From Brachybacterium sp. SGAir0954 (lineage in GTDB: Bacteria > Actinomycetota > Actinomycetes > Actinomycetales > Dermabacteraceae): a DNA stretch of 64,000 nucleotides. Below the pieces are notes generated by a model. It saw only the letters and a list, made by a program, of their open reading frames with translations. It was not told the DNA's origin and made no database searches. A program made the position numbers and the translations under genes. Positions 50,673 to 60,395 of the stretch are shown in pieces. The stretch covers positions 372,001 through 436,000 of the forward strand of contig NZ_CP027295.1 in NCBI RefSeq assembly GCF_005490785.1, written 5' to 3'. How positions within the stretch are numbered: the stretch's first letter is position 1; the number at the start of each line of letters is the position of its first letter.

Positions 50673-51617
50673 ATGGCCCGCATCCCCCGCACCGATATCG
50701 ACATCCTGCCCCTCGTCCTCGGCGGCAACACCTTCGGCTGGACCTCCGACGAGCAGGCCTCCTTCGCCGTGCTCGACGCCTTCGTCGCGGCGGGCGGCAG
50801 CGCGATCGACACGGCCGACGGCTACTCGGCATGGGTCCCCGGCAACTCCGGCGGCGAGTCCGAGACGATCCTCGGCGCCTGGATGGAGGCTCGCGGCAAC
50901 CGCGACGAGGTGGTCCTCGCGACCAAGGTCGCCTCGAAGCCGGACCGCCAGGGCCTCTCCCGCGAGAACGTGCTCGCCGCGCTCGACGAGTCGCTCCAGC
51001 GCCTGCGCACCGACCACGTCGACCTGTACTACTTCCACTTCGACGACGAGAACGTCTCGATCGAGGACCAGGTCGCGACCGCGCGCGAGGTGCTCGACTC
51101 CGGGAATGCGCGTCACCTGGCGCTGTCGAACTACTCCCCCGAGCGCCTGCGCGCCTTCCTCGAGACCGCCCGCGAGCAGGGCGTGACGCTGCCCGTCGCC
51201 CACCAGCCGCAGTACAACCTGCTGCACCGCGCGCAGTTCGAGCAGGAGTTCGCACCGATCGCCGCGGAGTTCGAGCTCGCGACCTTCCCCTACTACGCCC
51301 TCGCCTCCGGTGTGCTGACGGGCAAGTACCGCACGGCGGCGGACGCCGAGGGCGCCCCGCGAGGCGGCGCCGCGACGGAGCTGCTGGGCCAGCCCGGGAC
51401 CCCCGCGGTGCTCGAGGCGCTGCACGCGGTCGCCGAGGCGCACGGCGTCGAGGTGACCTCGGTGTCCCTCGCGTGGCTGCGCGCGAAGGGCGTCACCGCC
51501 CCGATCGCCTCCGCCTCCCGCCCCGAGCAGGTCGCCGCGCTGATCGCCGGCGCGACGCTCGAGCTGGACGCCGCGGAGGTCACCGCGCTGGACGACGCCT
51601 CGCAGCCCTTCGCCTGA
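50673..51617 (+). CDS. Aldo/keto reductase
   Basis: A 314-residue NADPH-dependent reductase of the YajO/Tas-like group. The catalytic tetrad is Asp46, Tyr51 (TADGYSAW), Lys85 (ATKVASKP) and His122 (YYFHFDD). The C-terminal cofactor-binding part is PIASASRPEQVAALIAG. It reduces aldehydes or ketones; no specific substrate is indicated. ATG with AAGGAG upstream. It is alone, divergent from the LacI gene and convergent with the LicT gene. Confidence 0.9.
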   Translation: MARIPRTDIDILPLVLGGNTFGWTSDEQASFAVLDAFVAAGGSAIDTADGYSAWVPGNSGGESETILGAWMEARGNRDEVVLATKVASKPDRQGLSRENVLAALDESLQRLRTDHVDLYYFHFDDENVSIEDQVATAREVLDSGNARHLALSNYSPERLRAFLETAREQGVTLPVAHQPQYNLLHRAQFEQEFAPIAAEFELATFPYYALASGVLTGKYRTAADAEGAPRGGAATELLGQPGTPAVLEALHAVAEAHGVEVTSVSLAWLRAKGVTAPIASASRPEQVAALIAGATLELDAAEVTALDDASQPFA

Positions 51618-51635
51618 TCCCCGTCGGCCGTCGGT

Positions 51636-51669
51636 CCCGGAGGTCCCCTGCGCTCAGGGAACCTCCGGG
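51636..51669. terminator. Convergent terminator between AKR and LicT genes
   Basis: CCCGGAGGTCCCCTG pairs at 14 of 15 positions with the sequence after a CGCT loop. It overlaps the last codons and stop of the LicT gene and lies 19 nt after the reductase stop. Confidence 0.75.
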
Positions 51670-52505
51670 GCCCGGTCCATCGTCATCCGCGCGACGTGCA
51701 GGGCGAGGTAGGCGACCTCGTCCGGCGTGAGCCGGTCCCCGAGGCGCAGCTGGACGATCGTCGCGAGCTGCTCCGCCGTGCGCACGGCCTCCGGGTAGCT
51801 CTCCCGGATCGAGCGGCCGATGGTCGACTCCTGACCGTCGAGCTGCCGGTGCTGGTGGATGCGCACGAACATGTAGCGCACGTGCGTGATGAAGCGGGCG
51901 GCGGTCATCGAGCTGCGGGAGACGTCCACGCCGTAGCGCTCACCGATCACCGCGAGCAGCTGCTGGATGACCCCCGTCATCGTGTACGTGAAGGACAGGT
52001 CACCGGAGGCGAAGCCCGCGTTGACCAGGTGCAGCGTGAGCGCCGTGGCCTCCCCCGCCGCGAGCGGCGGGTCCACGTGGAGGTTGATCTCCTCCAGCAG
52101 GCGCTCCGCCTGCGCGTACTCGGTGCCGTAGAGGGTCTGCACCTCCGCGCGCAGCGGGTACTCGATCTCCTGGCCCTTCCGGGCCCGCTCGAGGGCGCCC
52201 GCGACATGGTCCGCGACGGCGATCGCGAGGGTGGGGCGGGTGGACTCGCGGCCCTCGATCCCGGCGGCGCGCAGGGCGATGACGACGCCGCGCAGGACGT
52301 CCTGGTCGATCATCGCGAAGACCTCGGCGAGATGATCGGGGTCGCGGCCGTCGGAGGGGACGAACACCCGCACGATCAGCTCCGGGTCCACCTCCTGGCC
52401 GGGGCGGGCGCGGAAACCGATCCCGCGGCCGGTGAGGATGACCTCCTGGCCCTGGCCGTCACGGGAGATGACGACGTTGTTGTTGAGGACCCTCAGCACC
52501 TTCAT
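51654..52505 (-). CDS. PRD-containing transcriptional antiterminator, LicT/BglG type
   Basis: A 283-residue antiterminator: an RNA-binding CAT domain (about 1-56, LRVLNNNVVISRDGQGQEVI) and two PTS regulation domains. All four regulatory His are visible: VADHVAGA and NLHVDPP in PRD1, FITHVRYM and LALHVARM in PRD2. The protein binds a RAT hairpin and prevents formation of an overlapping terminator; here such a pair lies in the leader of the PTS gene encoded just upstream. Phosphorylation by HPr and by the EII would set activity. Known members are LicT, BglG and SacT. Confidence 0.92.
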   Translation of the reverse strand: MKVLRVLNNNVVISRDGQGQEVILTGRGIGFRARPGQEVDPELIVRVFVPSDGRDPDHLAEVFAMIDQDVLRGVVIALRAAGIEGRESTRPTLAIAVADHVAGALERARKGQEIEYPLRAEVQTLYGTEYAQAERLLEEINLHVDPPLAAGEATALTLHLVNAGFASGDLSFTYTMTGVIQQLLAVIGERYGVDVSRSSMTAARFITHVRYMFVRIHQHRQLDGQESTIGRSIRESYPEAVRTAEQLATIVQLRLGDRLTPDEVAYLALHVARMTMDRAPEVP

Positions 52506-52604
52506 GCCCGCTCACCTCCTTCGCGCTCGGGACACATCCTCCCAGCACGGGCGCGGGCGCGCACCGCCCCCCCGCGGGGAGCGGCGCGCGCCCGGCCCGA
52601 CCGC

Positions 52605-54746
52605 TCAGCGGCGGACGGCCACCACCGGGGCGCCCGCGGCGACCTGCTCGCCCACGGCGAGCGGACGCACCTCGGCGAGGCTCGCGGTGTTGATGACGGT
52701 GACCAGGGTGAGGGCGGGGTGCCCGGCCGCACGGATCGCCCCGAGGTCCACCTCGGCGAGGAGGTCCCCGGCGCGCACCTGCTGGCCGGCCTCGACGCGC
52801 ACGTCGAAGCCCTCGCCGTTCATCTGCACGGTGTCGATGCCGACGTGCACGAGCACCTCGACGCCGCCCGCGCCGCGGATCCCGAAGGCGTGCCCGGTGC
52901 CGGCGACGGTGATGAGCTCCCCGTCGAGCGGGGCGAGGACGGTGCCGTCGGCCGGCTCGACGCCCACGCCCTCGCCGAGGGCGCGGGAGGCGAAGACCGG
53001 GTCGCCGGCGTCGTCGAGGTCCAGCACGCGACCCGCGACCGGGGAGACGATCTCGAGATCGGCCTCGGCGAGCAGGGTCGCGGTGGGGGCCGCACCGCCC
53101 GCGGTCCCGGCGGCGGCGTCGGCGCCGTCGGTCGTGGCGGTGGCGGCGCCGACGACCGGGGCGGTCGTCGTCGCGGAGGTCGTGCTCGTCGCGGAACCGG
53201 AGGACTCCGACGCGGCGGTCGCCGCGGCGCGCTCGTCGGCCTCGCGGAGGTCCCGCGCGGCGTTCGCCGCCGCACGCTGCTCGCGCGGCATGTAGTCGGA
53301 GAAGTAGACGAGCACCATCGCGGTGACGAAGGCCGCCGCGATCGCGATGACGTACACGGGGATCGGATCGAAGACGGGGATCGTCAGCAGCGAGGTGAAC
53401 GCGAAGGCGCTCGTGTCCACGCCGCCCAGCAGGCCCACGATCAGGCCGCCCACGAGGCAGCCTACGAGCATGCGCGGGTAGATCCGCTTGAAGCGCAGGT
53501 GGATGCCGTAGAGGGAGGGCTCGGAGATGCCGCCGAACAGGCCCGCGGCGAGCGCGCCGGTGGCGGTCTGCCGCATCTCCGGCTCGCGGTGGCGCAGGGA
53601 CAGCAGGAGCACGCCGGCGGTCGCGCCGAAGCAGGCGAAGTTCCACGCGCCCATCGGGCCCTGGATGAAGTCGTAGCCGAGGGTGTTGATGTTCTGTAGC
53701 ATCAGGGCGTTCAACGGCCAGTGCAGACCCAGCGGCACCAGGAACGGATACAGCAGCGGGATGACGACCGCGAACACGATCGGGGCGTTGCCGTTCAGCC
53801 AGGCGAGGCCCGCGCCGATCCCGTTGCCGGCCCAGATGCCGAGGGGGCCGATGAGGAACGCGGTCACCGGGATCATGACGAGCATGGAGAAGAACGGCAC
53901 GAAGACGAGCTGCACGTTCGCGGGGAAGATCTTCGCCAGGCCCTTGTAGACGAGGGCGAGCAGGGCGACCATCAGCAGCGGCACGAACACCTGGCCGCCG
54001 TAGTCGTTCAGCTGCATGGGCAGGCCGAACACCGTCGCCGTGCACTGCTCGGTGCCGAGCGTCGCGTTGGTGGTACAGGTGACGCCCGGGATGGTGCCGG
54101 CGCCGGAGAGCATGCCGGTGTAGTTCGGCGTCATCACGGCCGCCATCACGGCCGCTCCCACCCACGGGTCGATCTGCAGCTTCTTCGCGGCGTTGTAGGC
54201 CACCATGATCGGCAGGAAGTAGAGCACGGAGCGCCACATCGCATCGACGAAGACCCAGGTCGCAGACTTGCCGTCCGCGTAGTAGTCGATGACCCCGAAG
54301 GCGTCCAGTGCGGACACGATGGCCACGATCAGGGAAGCGCCGAGCAGCACGCCCATGAGCGGCCGGAACGAGTCCGAGAGGTACTCGAAGACGTTGTCGA
54401 GCCAGGCGAAGCGGCCGCGGCCCTTGGCGCGGATCGCGGCCTTGACCTCGGCGTCGCTCTGCGGGCGGGGCGCGGGGCCGCCGCTCATGGAGGGCAGGTT
54501 CATGATCTGGGAGTAGACGCCGGCGACGGCGCCTCCGATGACGACCTGGAAGCGGTCGCCGGACTGCGGCACGGTGCCCATGACGCCGGGGAGGGCGTCG
54601 AGCGCGGTGCGGTCCACCTGCTCGGCGTCGTGCAGCTGGAAGCGCAGCCGGGTCGCGCAGTGGGTGAGGCTCTCGATGTTCGCGGGTCCGCCGACGCCGC
54701 GGACGATGTCCTCGGCCTCCGACGTGTTCGAGCTGGGGGTGTTCAT
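52605..54746 (-). CDS. PTS beta-glucoside-type transporter, EIIBCA
   Basis: A 713-residue three-domain permease of the BglF/Scr group. EIIB (1-about 85) has the phosphorylated Cys30 (LTHCATRLRF). EIIC (about 105-470) has some ten membrane segments, with FGGISEPSLYGIHLRFKRIY as the conserved substrate loop. EIIA (about 570-713) has GHAFGI and the active His in VLVHVGIDTVQMNG. It imports and phosphorylates a beta-glucoside or similar sugar. ATG at 54746 has GAGGA 8 nt upstream. A phospho-glycosidase gene is missing from the neighbourhood. LicT is encoded 99 nt downstream. Confidence 0.92.
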   Translation of the reverse strand: MNTPSSNTSEAEDIVRGVGGPANIESLTHCATRLRFQLHDAEQVDRTALDALPGVMGTVPQSGDRFQVVIGGAVAGVYSQIMNLPSMSGGPAPRPQSDAEVKAAIRAKGRGRFAWLDNVFEYLSDSFRPLMGVLLGASLIVAIVSALDAFGVIDYYADGKSATWVFVDAMWRSVLYFLPIMVAYNAAKKLQIDPWVGAAVMAAVMTPNYTGMLSGAGTIPGVTCTTNATLGTEQCTATVFGLPMQLNDYGGQVFVPLLMVALLALVYKGLAKIFPANVQLVFVPFFSMLVMIPVTAFLIGPLGIWAGNGIGAGLAWLNGNAPIVFAVVIPLLYPFLVPLGLHWPLNALMLQNINTLGYDFIQGPMGAWNFACFGATAGVLLLSLRHREPEMRQTATGALAAGLFGGISEPSLYGIHLRFKRIYPRMLVGCLVGGLIVGLLGGVDTSAFAFTSLLTIPVFDPIPVYVIAIAAAFVTAMVLVYFSDYMPREQRAAANAARDLREADERAAATAASESSGSATSTTSATTTAPVVGAATATTDGADAAAGTAGGAAPTATLLAEADLEIVSPVAGRVLDLDDAGDPVFASRALGEGVGVEPADGTVLAPLDGELITVAGTGHAFGIRGAGGVEVLVHVGIDTVQMNGEGFDVRVEAGQQVRAGDLLAEVDLGAIRAAGHPALTLVTVINTASLAEVRPLAVGEQVAAGAPVVAVRR

Positions 54747-54815
54747 GATGCGTCCTCGCATCCTTCGCGGGTCGTGGGCACGTGCCGGCGACGACGCCGG
54801 CCGTACCCGGGGCAC

Positions 54816-54853
54816 AAAAAAAGACCCGGACCGCGCAGTGCGGTCCAGGTCTT
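54816..54853 (-). terminator. Leader intrinsic terminator of the PTS-licT operon
   Basis: On the minus strand a stem of GGACCGC with its complement, extended by GACC/GGTC and A-T pairs, is followed by seven T residues (54816-54822). This is the only canonical T-tailed terminator I noticed in the window and it lies 70 nt before the EII start codon. Confidence 0.9.
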
Positions 54854-54881
54854 GCTCCACCATCACGGTGGATGACAATCC
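54848..54881 (-). promoter_or_regulatory. RAT: LicT/BglG antiterminator target
   Basis: The minus strand reads GGATTGTCA, a 6-bp hairpin TCCACC-GTGAT-GGTGGA, then GCAAGACC, matching the GGATTGT...GCAAAACC pattern of LicT/BglG/SacY targets. Its last 6 nt are the first 6 nt of the terminator stem, so the two structures exclude each other. Confidence 0.9.
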
Positions 54882-54954
54882 TGTGAACGAAGAGTTCGCC
54901 GTGGAGCATAGCAGGCGTGGGGCGCCGCTCCCGCTCTCAGCCGATGCCGAGCGT

Positions 54955-55326
54955 CTACGCGGTGCACGGATCGGCGTCGACGCGAGCGTCCGCGATCGAG
55001 AAGCGTCCCTGCCCATCGAGCTCGAACTGCGCACCGTGCTGGTCGGTCGCGACGAGGTGGTGCAGTGCTCCATGTCGGTGCACGCGGCCCAGGTCGGTGA
55101 AGCCGTGCTCGGCGAGGACCTCCTCGACCGGTTCCGCGTACTCGTCCCAGGGGTCGCGCTCGGTGAGGTCCCCGTCGAACGACTGTCCCGACTCCCCTTG
55201 GCCGGCCCGGTACAGACAGGTGCCGCCGTCCTCCGTCACGGACTGCGACGGCGCGAGATAGCTGAACTCTCGCCCACTCGATGCGAGGGCGCCGGAGACG
55301 CCGGCGGCGACGTCCTCGTAGTGGCC
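54955..55326 (-). pseudogene. 5'-truncated LppA-like lipoprotein gene fragment
   Basis: The minus strand encodes about 123 residues that look like a real protein C-terminus, from GHYEDVAAGVSGALASSGRE through EEVLAEHGFTDLGRVHRHGA to ARVDADPC and a TAG stop. Layout and the Cys at the end resemble mycobacterial LppA-type lipoproteins. There is no in-frame ATG/GTG/TTG before the conserved part; the first usable codon is a GTG at 55239, which would drop a third of it. Signal peptide and lipobox are absent. The break lies between 55326 and the promoter of the divergent gene at 55348, so an upstream deletion or rearrangement is likely. Confidence 0.5.
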
Positions 55327-55359
55327 GACGGCCCCAAAAGCCCGCGATAGGTTCGCGCC

Positions 55360-56484
55360 ATGGCCTCCCCCTCCCCCGCCCCGGATCCGCTCGCGACGCT
55401 CGAGGACACGGACCGCAGCGATCCCGCGCTGCGGGACTGGGTCGCGGAGCGGGTGCGGCGGCTCGACGCGGACGACCGCCGCTCCGCGGACACCCACCTG
55501 CTGCGGCTCGCTCTGCCGGCGGAGTGGGGTGTGGACCTGTATCTGAAGGACGAGTCCACCCACGTCTCCGGGAGCCTCAAGCACCGCCTCGCCCGCTCGC
55601 TGTTCACGTACGCACTGGTCAACGGGTGGCTGCGTCCGGGGATGCCGGTGATCGAGGCGAGCTCCGGCTCGACCGCGGTGAGCGAGGCGCACGTGGCGCG
55701 GATGCTCGAGGTGCCCTTCGTGGCCGTCGTCCCGCGCAGCACGAGCGCCCGCAAGGTCGCGCTCATCGAGGCGGCCGGCGGCAGCTGCCACTACGTGGAC
55801 CACGCCGAGCAGATGAGCGACGCCGCCCGCGATCTCGCGGTCGCGCGCGGGGGCCTGTTCCTCGACCAGTTCACGCACGCCGAGCGGGCCACCGACTGGC
55901 GCGGCAACAACTCGATCGCCGTCTCCGCGATGGAGCAGATGAGCCTCGAGCCGCACCCGGTGCCGCGCTGGATCGTGGTGGGCGCGGGGACCGGCGGCAC
56001 GAGCGCGACCTTCGGCCGGTACCTGCGCTACCGGCGCCTGCCCACGGGCCTGTGCGTCGCCGACGTCGAGGGCTCCGCCTTCTTCCCCGGTTGGCGCGAC
56101 GCGGACCGCGGTGCCGCCACGGACGCATCCTCGCGGATCGAGGGCATCGGCCGGCCGCGCATGGAGCCGAGCTTCGAGCCGGGCGTCGTGGACCGGATGA
56201 TGCGGGTGCCGGACGCGGCCTCCGTCGCCGCGGCGCGCCACCTCTCCGAGCGCCTGGGCCGCCGGGTCGGCGCCTCGACGGGGACGAACCTCGTCGCCGT
56301 CGCGCGCCTGGTCACCGAGCTGCGGGAGCGGGGCGAGCAGGGCTCCGTGCTGACCCTGCTGTGCGACAGCGGCGACCGCTACGCGGGCACCTACTTCGAC
56401 GACGACTGGGTCGCCGCGCAGGGCTGGGACCTCGCGCCCTGGCTGCGGCACCTGGAATCGGCGCTGCCCGTCGTCCCCGCCTGA
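55360..56484 (+). CDS. PLP-dependent cysteine desulfhydrase, Cds1-like
   Basis: A 374-residue fold-type II PLP enzyme of the cysteine synthase superfamily. The Schiff-base Lys74 is in [10 protein letters not shown], the substrate loop is [13 protein letters not shown] and the phosphate loop is [13 protein letters not shown]. The sequence follows the Cds1 group (M. tuberculosis L-cysteine desulfhydrase), which makes H2S, pyruvate and ammonia from Cys, rather than O-acetylserine sulfhydrylases. TAGGTT at 55348-55353 lies 6 nt before the ATG; leaderless. This promoter touches the end of the truncated LppA-like fragment. Confidence 0.85.
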   Translation: MASPSPAPDPLATLEDTDRSDPALRDWVAERVRRLDADDRRSADTHLLRLALPAEWGVDLYLKDESTHVSGSLKHRLARSLFTYALVNGWLRPGMPVIEASSGSTAVSEAHVARMLEVPFVAVVPRSTSARKVALIEAAGGSCHYVDHAEQMSDAARDLAVARGGLFLDQFTHAERATDWRGNNSIAVSAMEQMSLEPHPVPRWIVVGAGTGGTSATFGRYLRYRRLPTGLCVADVEGSAFFPGWRDADRGAATDASSRIEGIGRPRMEPSFEPGVVDRMMRVPDAASVAAARHLSERLGRRVGASTGTNLVAVARLVTELRERGEQGSVLTLLCDSGDRYAGTYFDDDWVAAQGWDLAPWLRHLESALPVVPA

Positions 56485-56499
56485 CCTCGGGTCACGGAG

Positions 56500-56525
56500 G
56501 GAGCGGGCCGGGACGGCCCCGCTCC
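56500..56525. terminator. Convergent terminator hairpin
   Basis: GGAGCGGGCC pairs with GGCCCCGCTCC (one bulged base) around a short loop, 16 nt after the Cds1-like stop and 14 nt after the acyl-CoA dehydrogenase stop. Confidence 0.6.
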
Positions 56526-56538
56526 GCTCCCCGACCGC

Positions 56539-57803
56539 TCACACGAACGCGCTGACACCGGTGATGCGGCGGCCCACGATGAGCGACTGCATGGTGTCGG
56601 TGCCCTCGTAGGTGTGCAGGGCCTCGAGGTCGCTGCGGTGGCGCACCACGCGGTTCTCGAGCAGGATCCCGGAGCCGCCGAGGAGGTCGCGGGCGTCGGC
56701 GGCGATCTCGCGGGCGGCGCGGGTGTTGTGCACCTTGGCGAGGGACGCCTGCTCGGGCAGCAGGGTCCCGGCCGCCTCGAGCTCGGCGAGGCGCACGCAG
56801 TACAGCTGCATCGAGGTGAGGGTCTGCAGCATGTCCGCGAGGCGCACCTGTACGTGCTGGGCCTTCGCGAGCGGGCGGCCGAACTGCACGCGGGTGGTCG
56901 CGTGCTCGAGGGCGGCCTCGTAGCAGGCGGTCGCATGGCCCAGGGCGCCCCAGGCGACGCCGGCGCGAGTCGCGAAGAGCACGCGCGAGGTGTCCTTGAA
57001 GGAGCGGGCGCCGGGCAGGCGCGCGTCCAGCGGGAGGCGCACGTCGGTCAGGCGGATGTGCGCCTGGTGGATGGCGCGCAGGGCGACCTTGCCGCGGATG
57101 ATCTCCGCGTCGTAGCCGGGCAGGGACTGGTCCACGAGGAAGCCGGAGACCTGGCCGTCGAGGGCCGGGTCCGACGGGTCCTGGACGCGGGCCCAGACGA
57201 CGGAGACGTGGCCGCCCGCGCCGTTGCCGATCCAGCGCTTCTCGCCGCTGAGCACCCACTGGTCGCCGTCGCGGCGGGCCATGGTCTCGAGCGAGACGGA
57301 GTCGGAGCCGTGGGTGGGCTCGGTGAGGGCGAAGGCGCCGAGCTCGGTGCCGGCGGCGAGGGGGTCCACCCAGCGGGCCTTCTGCTCGTCGGAGCCGAGC
57401 AGGGCGATCGAGCGCAGTGCGAGGCCGCCCTGGACGCCGACCATGGTGCCGAGCGAGCCGTCGATCCGGGAGAGCTCCATGTTGACCAGGCCGGTGGCGA
57501 GCGGGCTCAGGTGCCGGTGGCCGGGGAGCTCGAGGCCGTCGGTGAAGAGGTCCTTCTCGCCGAGCGCCGCGAGCAGCTCGGTGGGGTACTCGTAGTCCTC
57601 CCACGCCTGGTTCAGGCGGTCGAGGTGCACGGCGAAGGAGCGGGCGTCGGCCCACGCCTCGAGGTCCTCACCATCGACCTGCTGGAAGAGGGCGACGTGG
57701 TCCGCGGGCGGCGGGAGCAGCTCGGCGGGGGTCGCGGCGGCCGGGTCCGGAGCGCTCACGACGGGGGCGGAGCCGATGCTCGTGCTCTGCTCGGCGGTGG
57801 TCA

Positions 57804-57804
<1 letters not shown>
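56539..57804 (-). CDS. Acyl-CoA dehydrogenase, glutaryl-CoA dehydrogenase-like
   Basis: A 421-residue flavoenzyme: the FAD/substrate region AFALTEPTHGSDSVSLET, KRWIGNGAGGHVSVVWARVQ, and the C-terminal TYEGTDTMQSLIVGR, where the Glu is the catalytic base. Overall layout (a GxxG-rich N-term, RVQFGRPLAKAQHVQVRLAD) fits the glutaryl-CoA dehydrogenase-like group. It oxidises an acyl-CoA to the enoyl-CoA. Its ATG shares one base with the thiolase stop (TGATG), so the two are translationally coupled. Confidence 0.9.
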
Positions 57805-59021
<1,217 letters not shown>

Positions 59022-59087
59022 GAGGGTCTCCTTCGACGACGGTGTCTGGACGGGCGCGGGGCCCGTCGGGCACCGCGAATGTACCCG

Positions 59088-59115
59088 ATACTAGCGGTTC
59101 TAGATAACCGTGCAA
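59088..59115 (-). promoter_or_regulatory. Promoter of the thiolase operon with an operator in the spacer
   Basis: On the minus strand TTGCAC (59110-59115) and TAGTAT (59088-59093) are 16 nt apart. A palindrome, CGGTT-N6-AACCG (59095-59110), fills the spacer. That position suits a repressor that blocks RNA polymerase, for example a TetR-type fatty-acid regulator; none is encoded nearby. Confidence 0.65.
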
Positions 59116-59225
59116 GAGGCGACGACACCGGACCCTGCGCGGAGTCCGGGTCCCCGTGACCTAGCCTTGCCCGGAGGGTCCCGCGTCGGCCGGCCCCTCC
59201 CCCGACCACCCGAGGACACCCGCCC

Positions 59226-59288
59226 GTGACGACTCCCCCGCCGCCCACCCGACCGTCACGCCGCGCGCGGACGGAGCGGCGCCCGTGA
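59226..59288 (+). CDS. Possible 20-codon leader ORF overlapping mraY
   Basis: A GTG at 59226 with GAGGA about 9 nt upstream opens 20 codons (VTTPPPPTRPSRRARTERRP) that end in TGA overlapping the mraY GTG (GTGA). The Pro/Arg-rich content, with four consecutive Pro codons, is the kind of stretch that slows ribosomes. It could couple mraY translation to ribosome passage, or be chance in GC-rich DNA. Confidence 0.35.
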   Translation: MTTPPPPTRPSRRARTERRP

Positions 59289-60385
59289 TCCCGGTGCTCG
59301 TGGGCGGCATGGTCGCCCTGCTCGTCGGGATCGTCGGCACCCGCGCCTACACCGCGCTCGCGAAGCGCAAGGGCTGGGCGCAGTACGTCCGCGCGGACGG
59401 ACCCGTCAGCCACCACTCCAAGCGCGGCACCCCGCAGATGGGCGGGATCGCGATCTTCGCGTCCACGCTCGTCGGCTACGCGGCCGCGCACCTGGCGACC
59501 TGGTCCCCGCCCACGGTCTCCGGGCTGCTCGTCCTCTTCCTCATGCTGGGGCTGGGGTTCATCGGCTTCCTCGACGACTGGACGAAGATCCGCCGCGAGC
59601 GGTCGCTCGGCCTGCGCTCCGGGCAGAAGCTGCTCGGGCAGACGCTCGTCGCGATCGTCTTCGGCGTGCTCGCCACGCAGTTCGCCCGGGACGGGATCAC
59701 CCCTGCGAGCCATCGCATCTCGGTGGTGCGGGACACCGCGATCGACCTCGGCGTGCTCGGGGCCGTCGCCGGGACGGCGCTGCTCATCGTGTGGATCGTC
59801 CTCATGATCACCGCGACCAGCAACGGCGTGAACCTCACCGACGGGCTCGACGGCCAGGCCGCGGGCGCGTGCGCCATGGTCCTCGCCGCATACACGCTGA
59901 TCGGCATCTGGCAGGCACTGAAGAGCTGCGCGAGCGCCGTGGCGCCGGGCTGCTACGCGGTGCGGGACCCGCTGGACCTCGCCGTGGTCGCCGCCTGCCT
60001 CGGCGCCGCGTGCATCGGCTTCCTGTGGTGGAACACCCCGCCCGCGGCCCTGTTCATGGGCGACACCGGCTCCCTGGGCCTCGGCGGGGCGCTCGCGGGC
60101 CTCGCGATCCTCAGCCGCACCGAGCTGCTGCTCATCGTGCTCGGCGGCCTCTTCGTCTTCGAGACCGTCACTGTGATCCTGCAGGTGAGCGTCTTCAAGG
60201 CGACCAAGCGCCGCAACGGCGGCGTGGGCAAGCGGCTGTTCCTCATCACCCCGATCCACCACCACTTCGAGCAGCTCGGCTGGAGCCAGGTGACCGTCTC
60301 CGTGCGCTTCTGGATCATCTCCGCGGTGTGCGTCGCCGCCGGGCTCGGGCTGTTCTACGGCGAATGGGTGCTGCTCGCCTCCTGA
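59285..60385 (+). CDS. mraY: Phospho-N-acetylmuramoyl-pentapeptide-transferase (MraY) outside a cell-wall cluster
   Basis: A 366-residue membrane enzyme that joins UDP-MurNAc-pentapeptide to undecaprenyl phosphate, making lipid I. All catalytic landmarks are intact: Asp97-Asp98 and Lys101 (FLDDWTK), Asn183 and Asp186 to Asp189 (NLTDGLDG), MGDTGS around 258-263, and His325-327 (PIHHHFE). About ten membrane helices. It lies between thiolase and orphan genes, not between murF and murD, so it is either a second copy or a relocated single copy. GTG at 59285 overlaps the stop of a small upstream ORF. TAGCCT at 59162-59167 is a possible -10 box. Confidence 0.9.
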   Translation: MIPVLVGGMVALLVGIVGTRAYTALAKRKGWAQYVRADGPVSHHSKRGTPQMGGIAIFASTLVGYAAAHLATWSPPTVSGLLVLFLMLGLGFIGFLDDWTKIRRERSLGLRSGQKLLGQTLVAIVFGVLATQFARDGITPASHRISVVRDTAIDLGVLGAVAGTALLIVWIVLMITATSNGVNLTDGLDGQAAGACAMVLAAYTLIGIWQALKSCASAVAPGCYAVRDPLDLAVVAACLGAACIGFLWWNTPPAALFMGDTGSLGLGGALAGLAILSRTELLLIVLGGLFVFETVTVILQVSVFKATKRRNGGVGKRLFLITPIHHHFEQLGWSQVTVSVRFWIISAVCVAAGLGLFYGEWVLLAS

Positions 60386-60395
60386 GCGGCACCCC

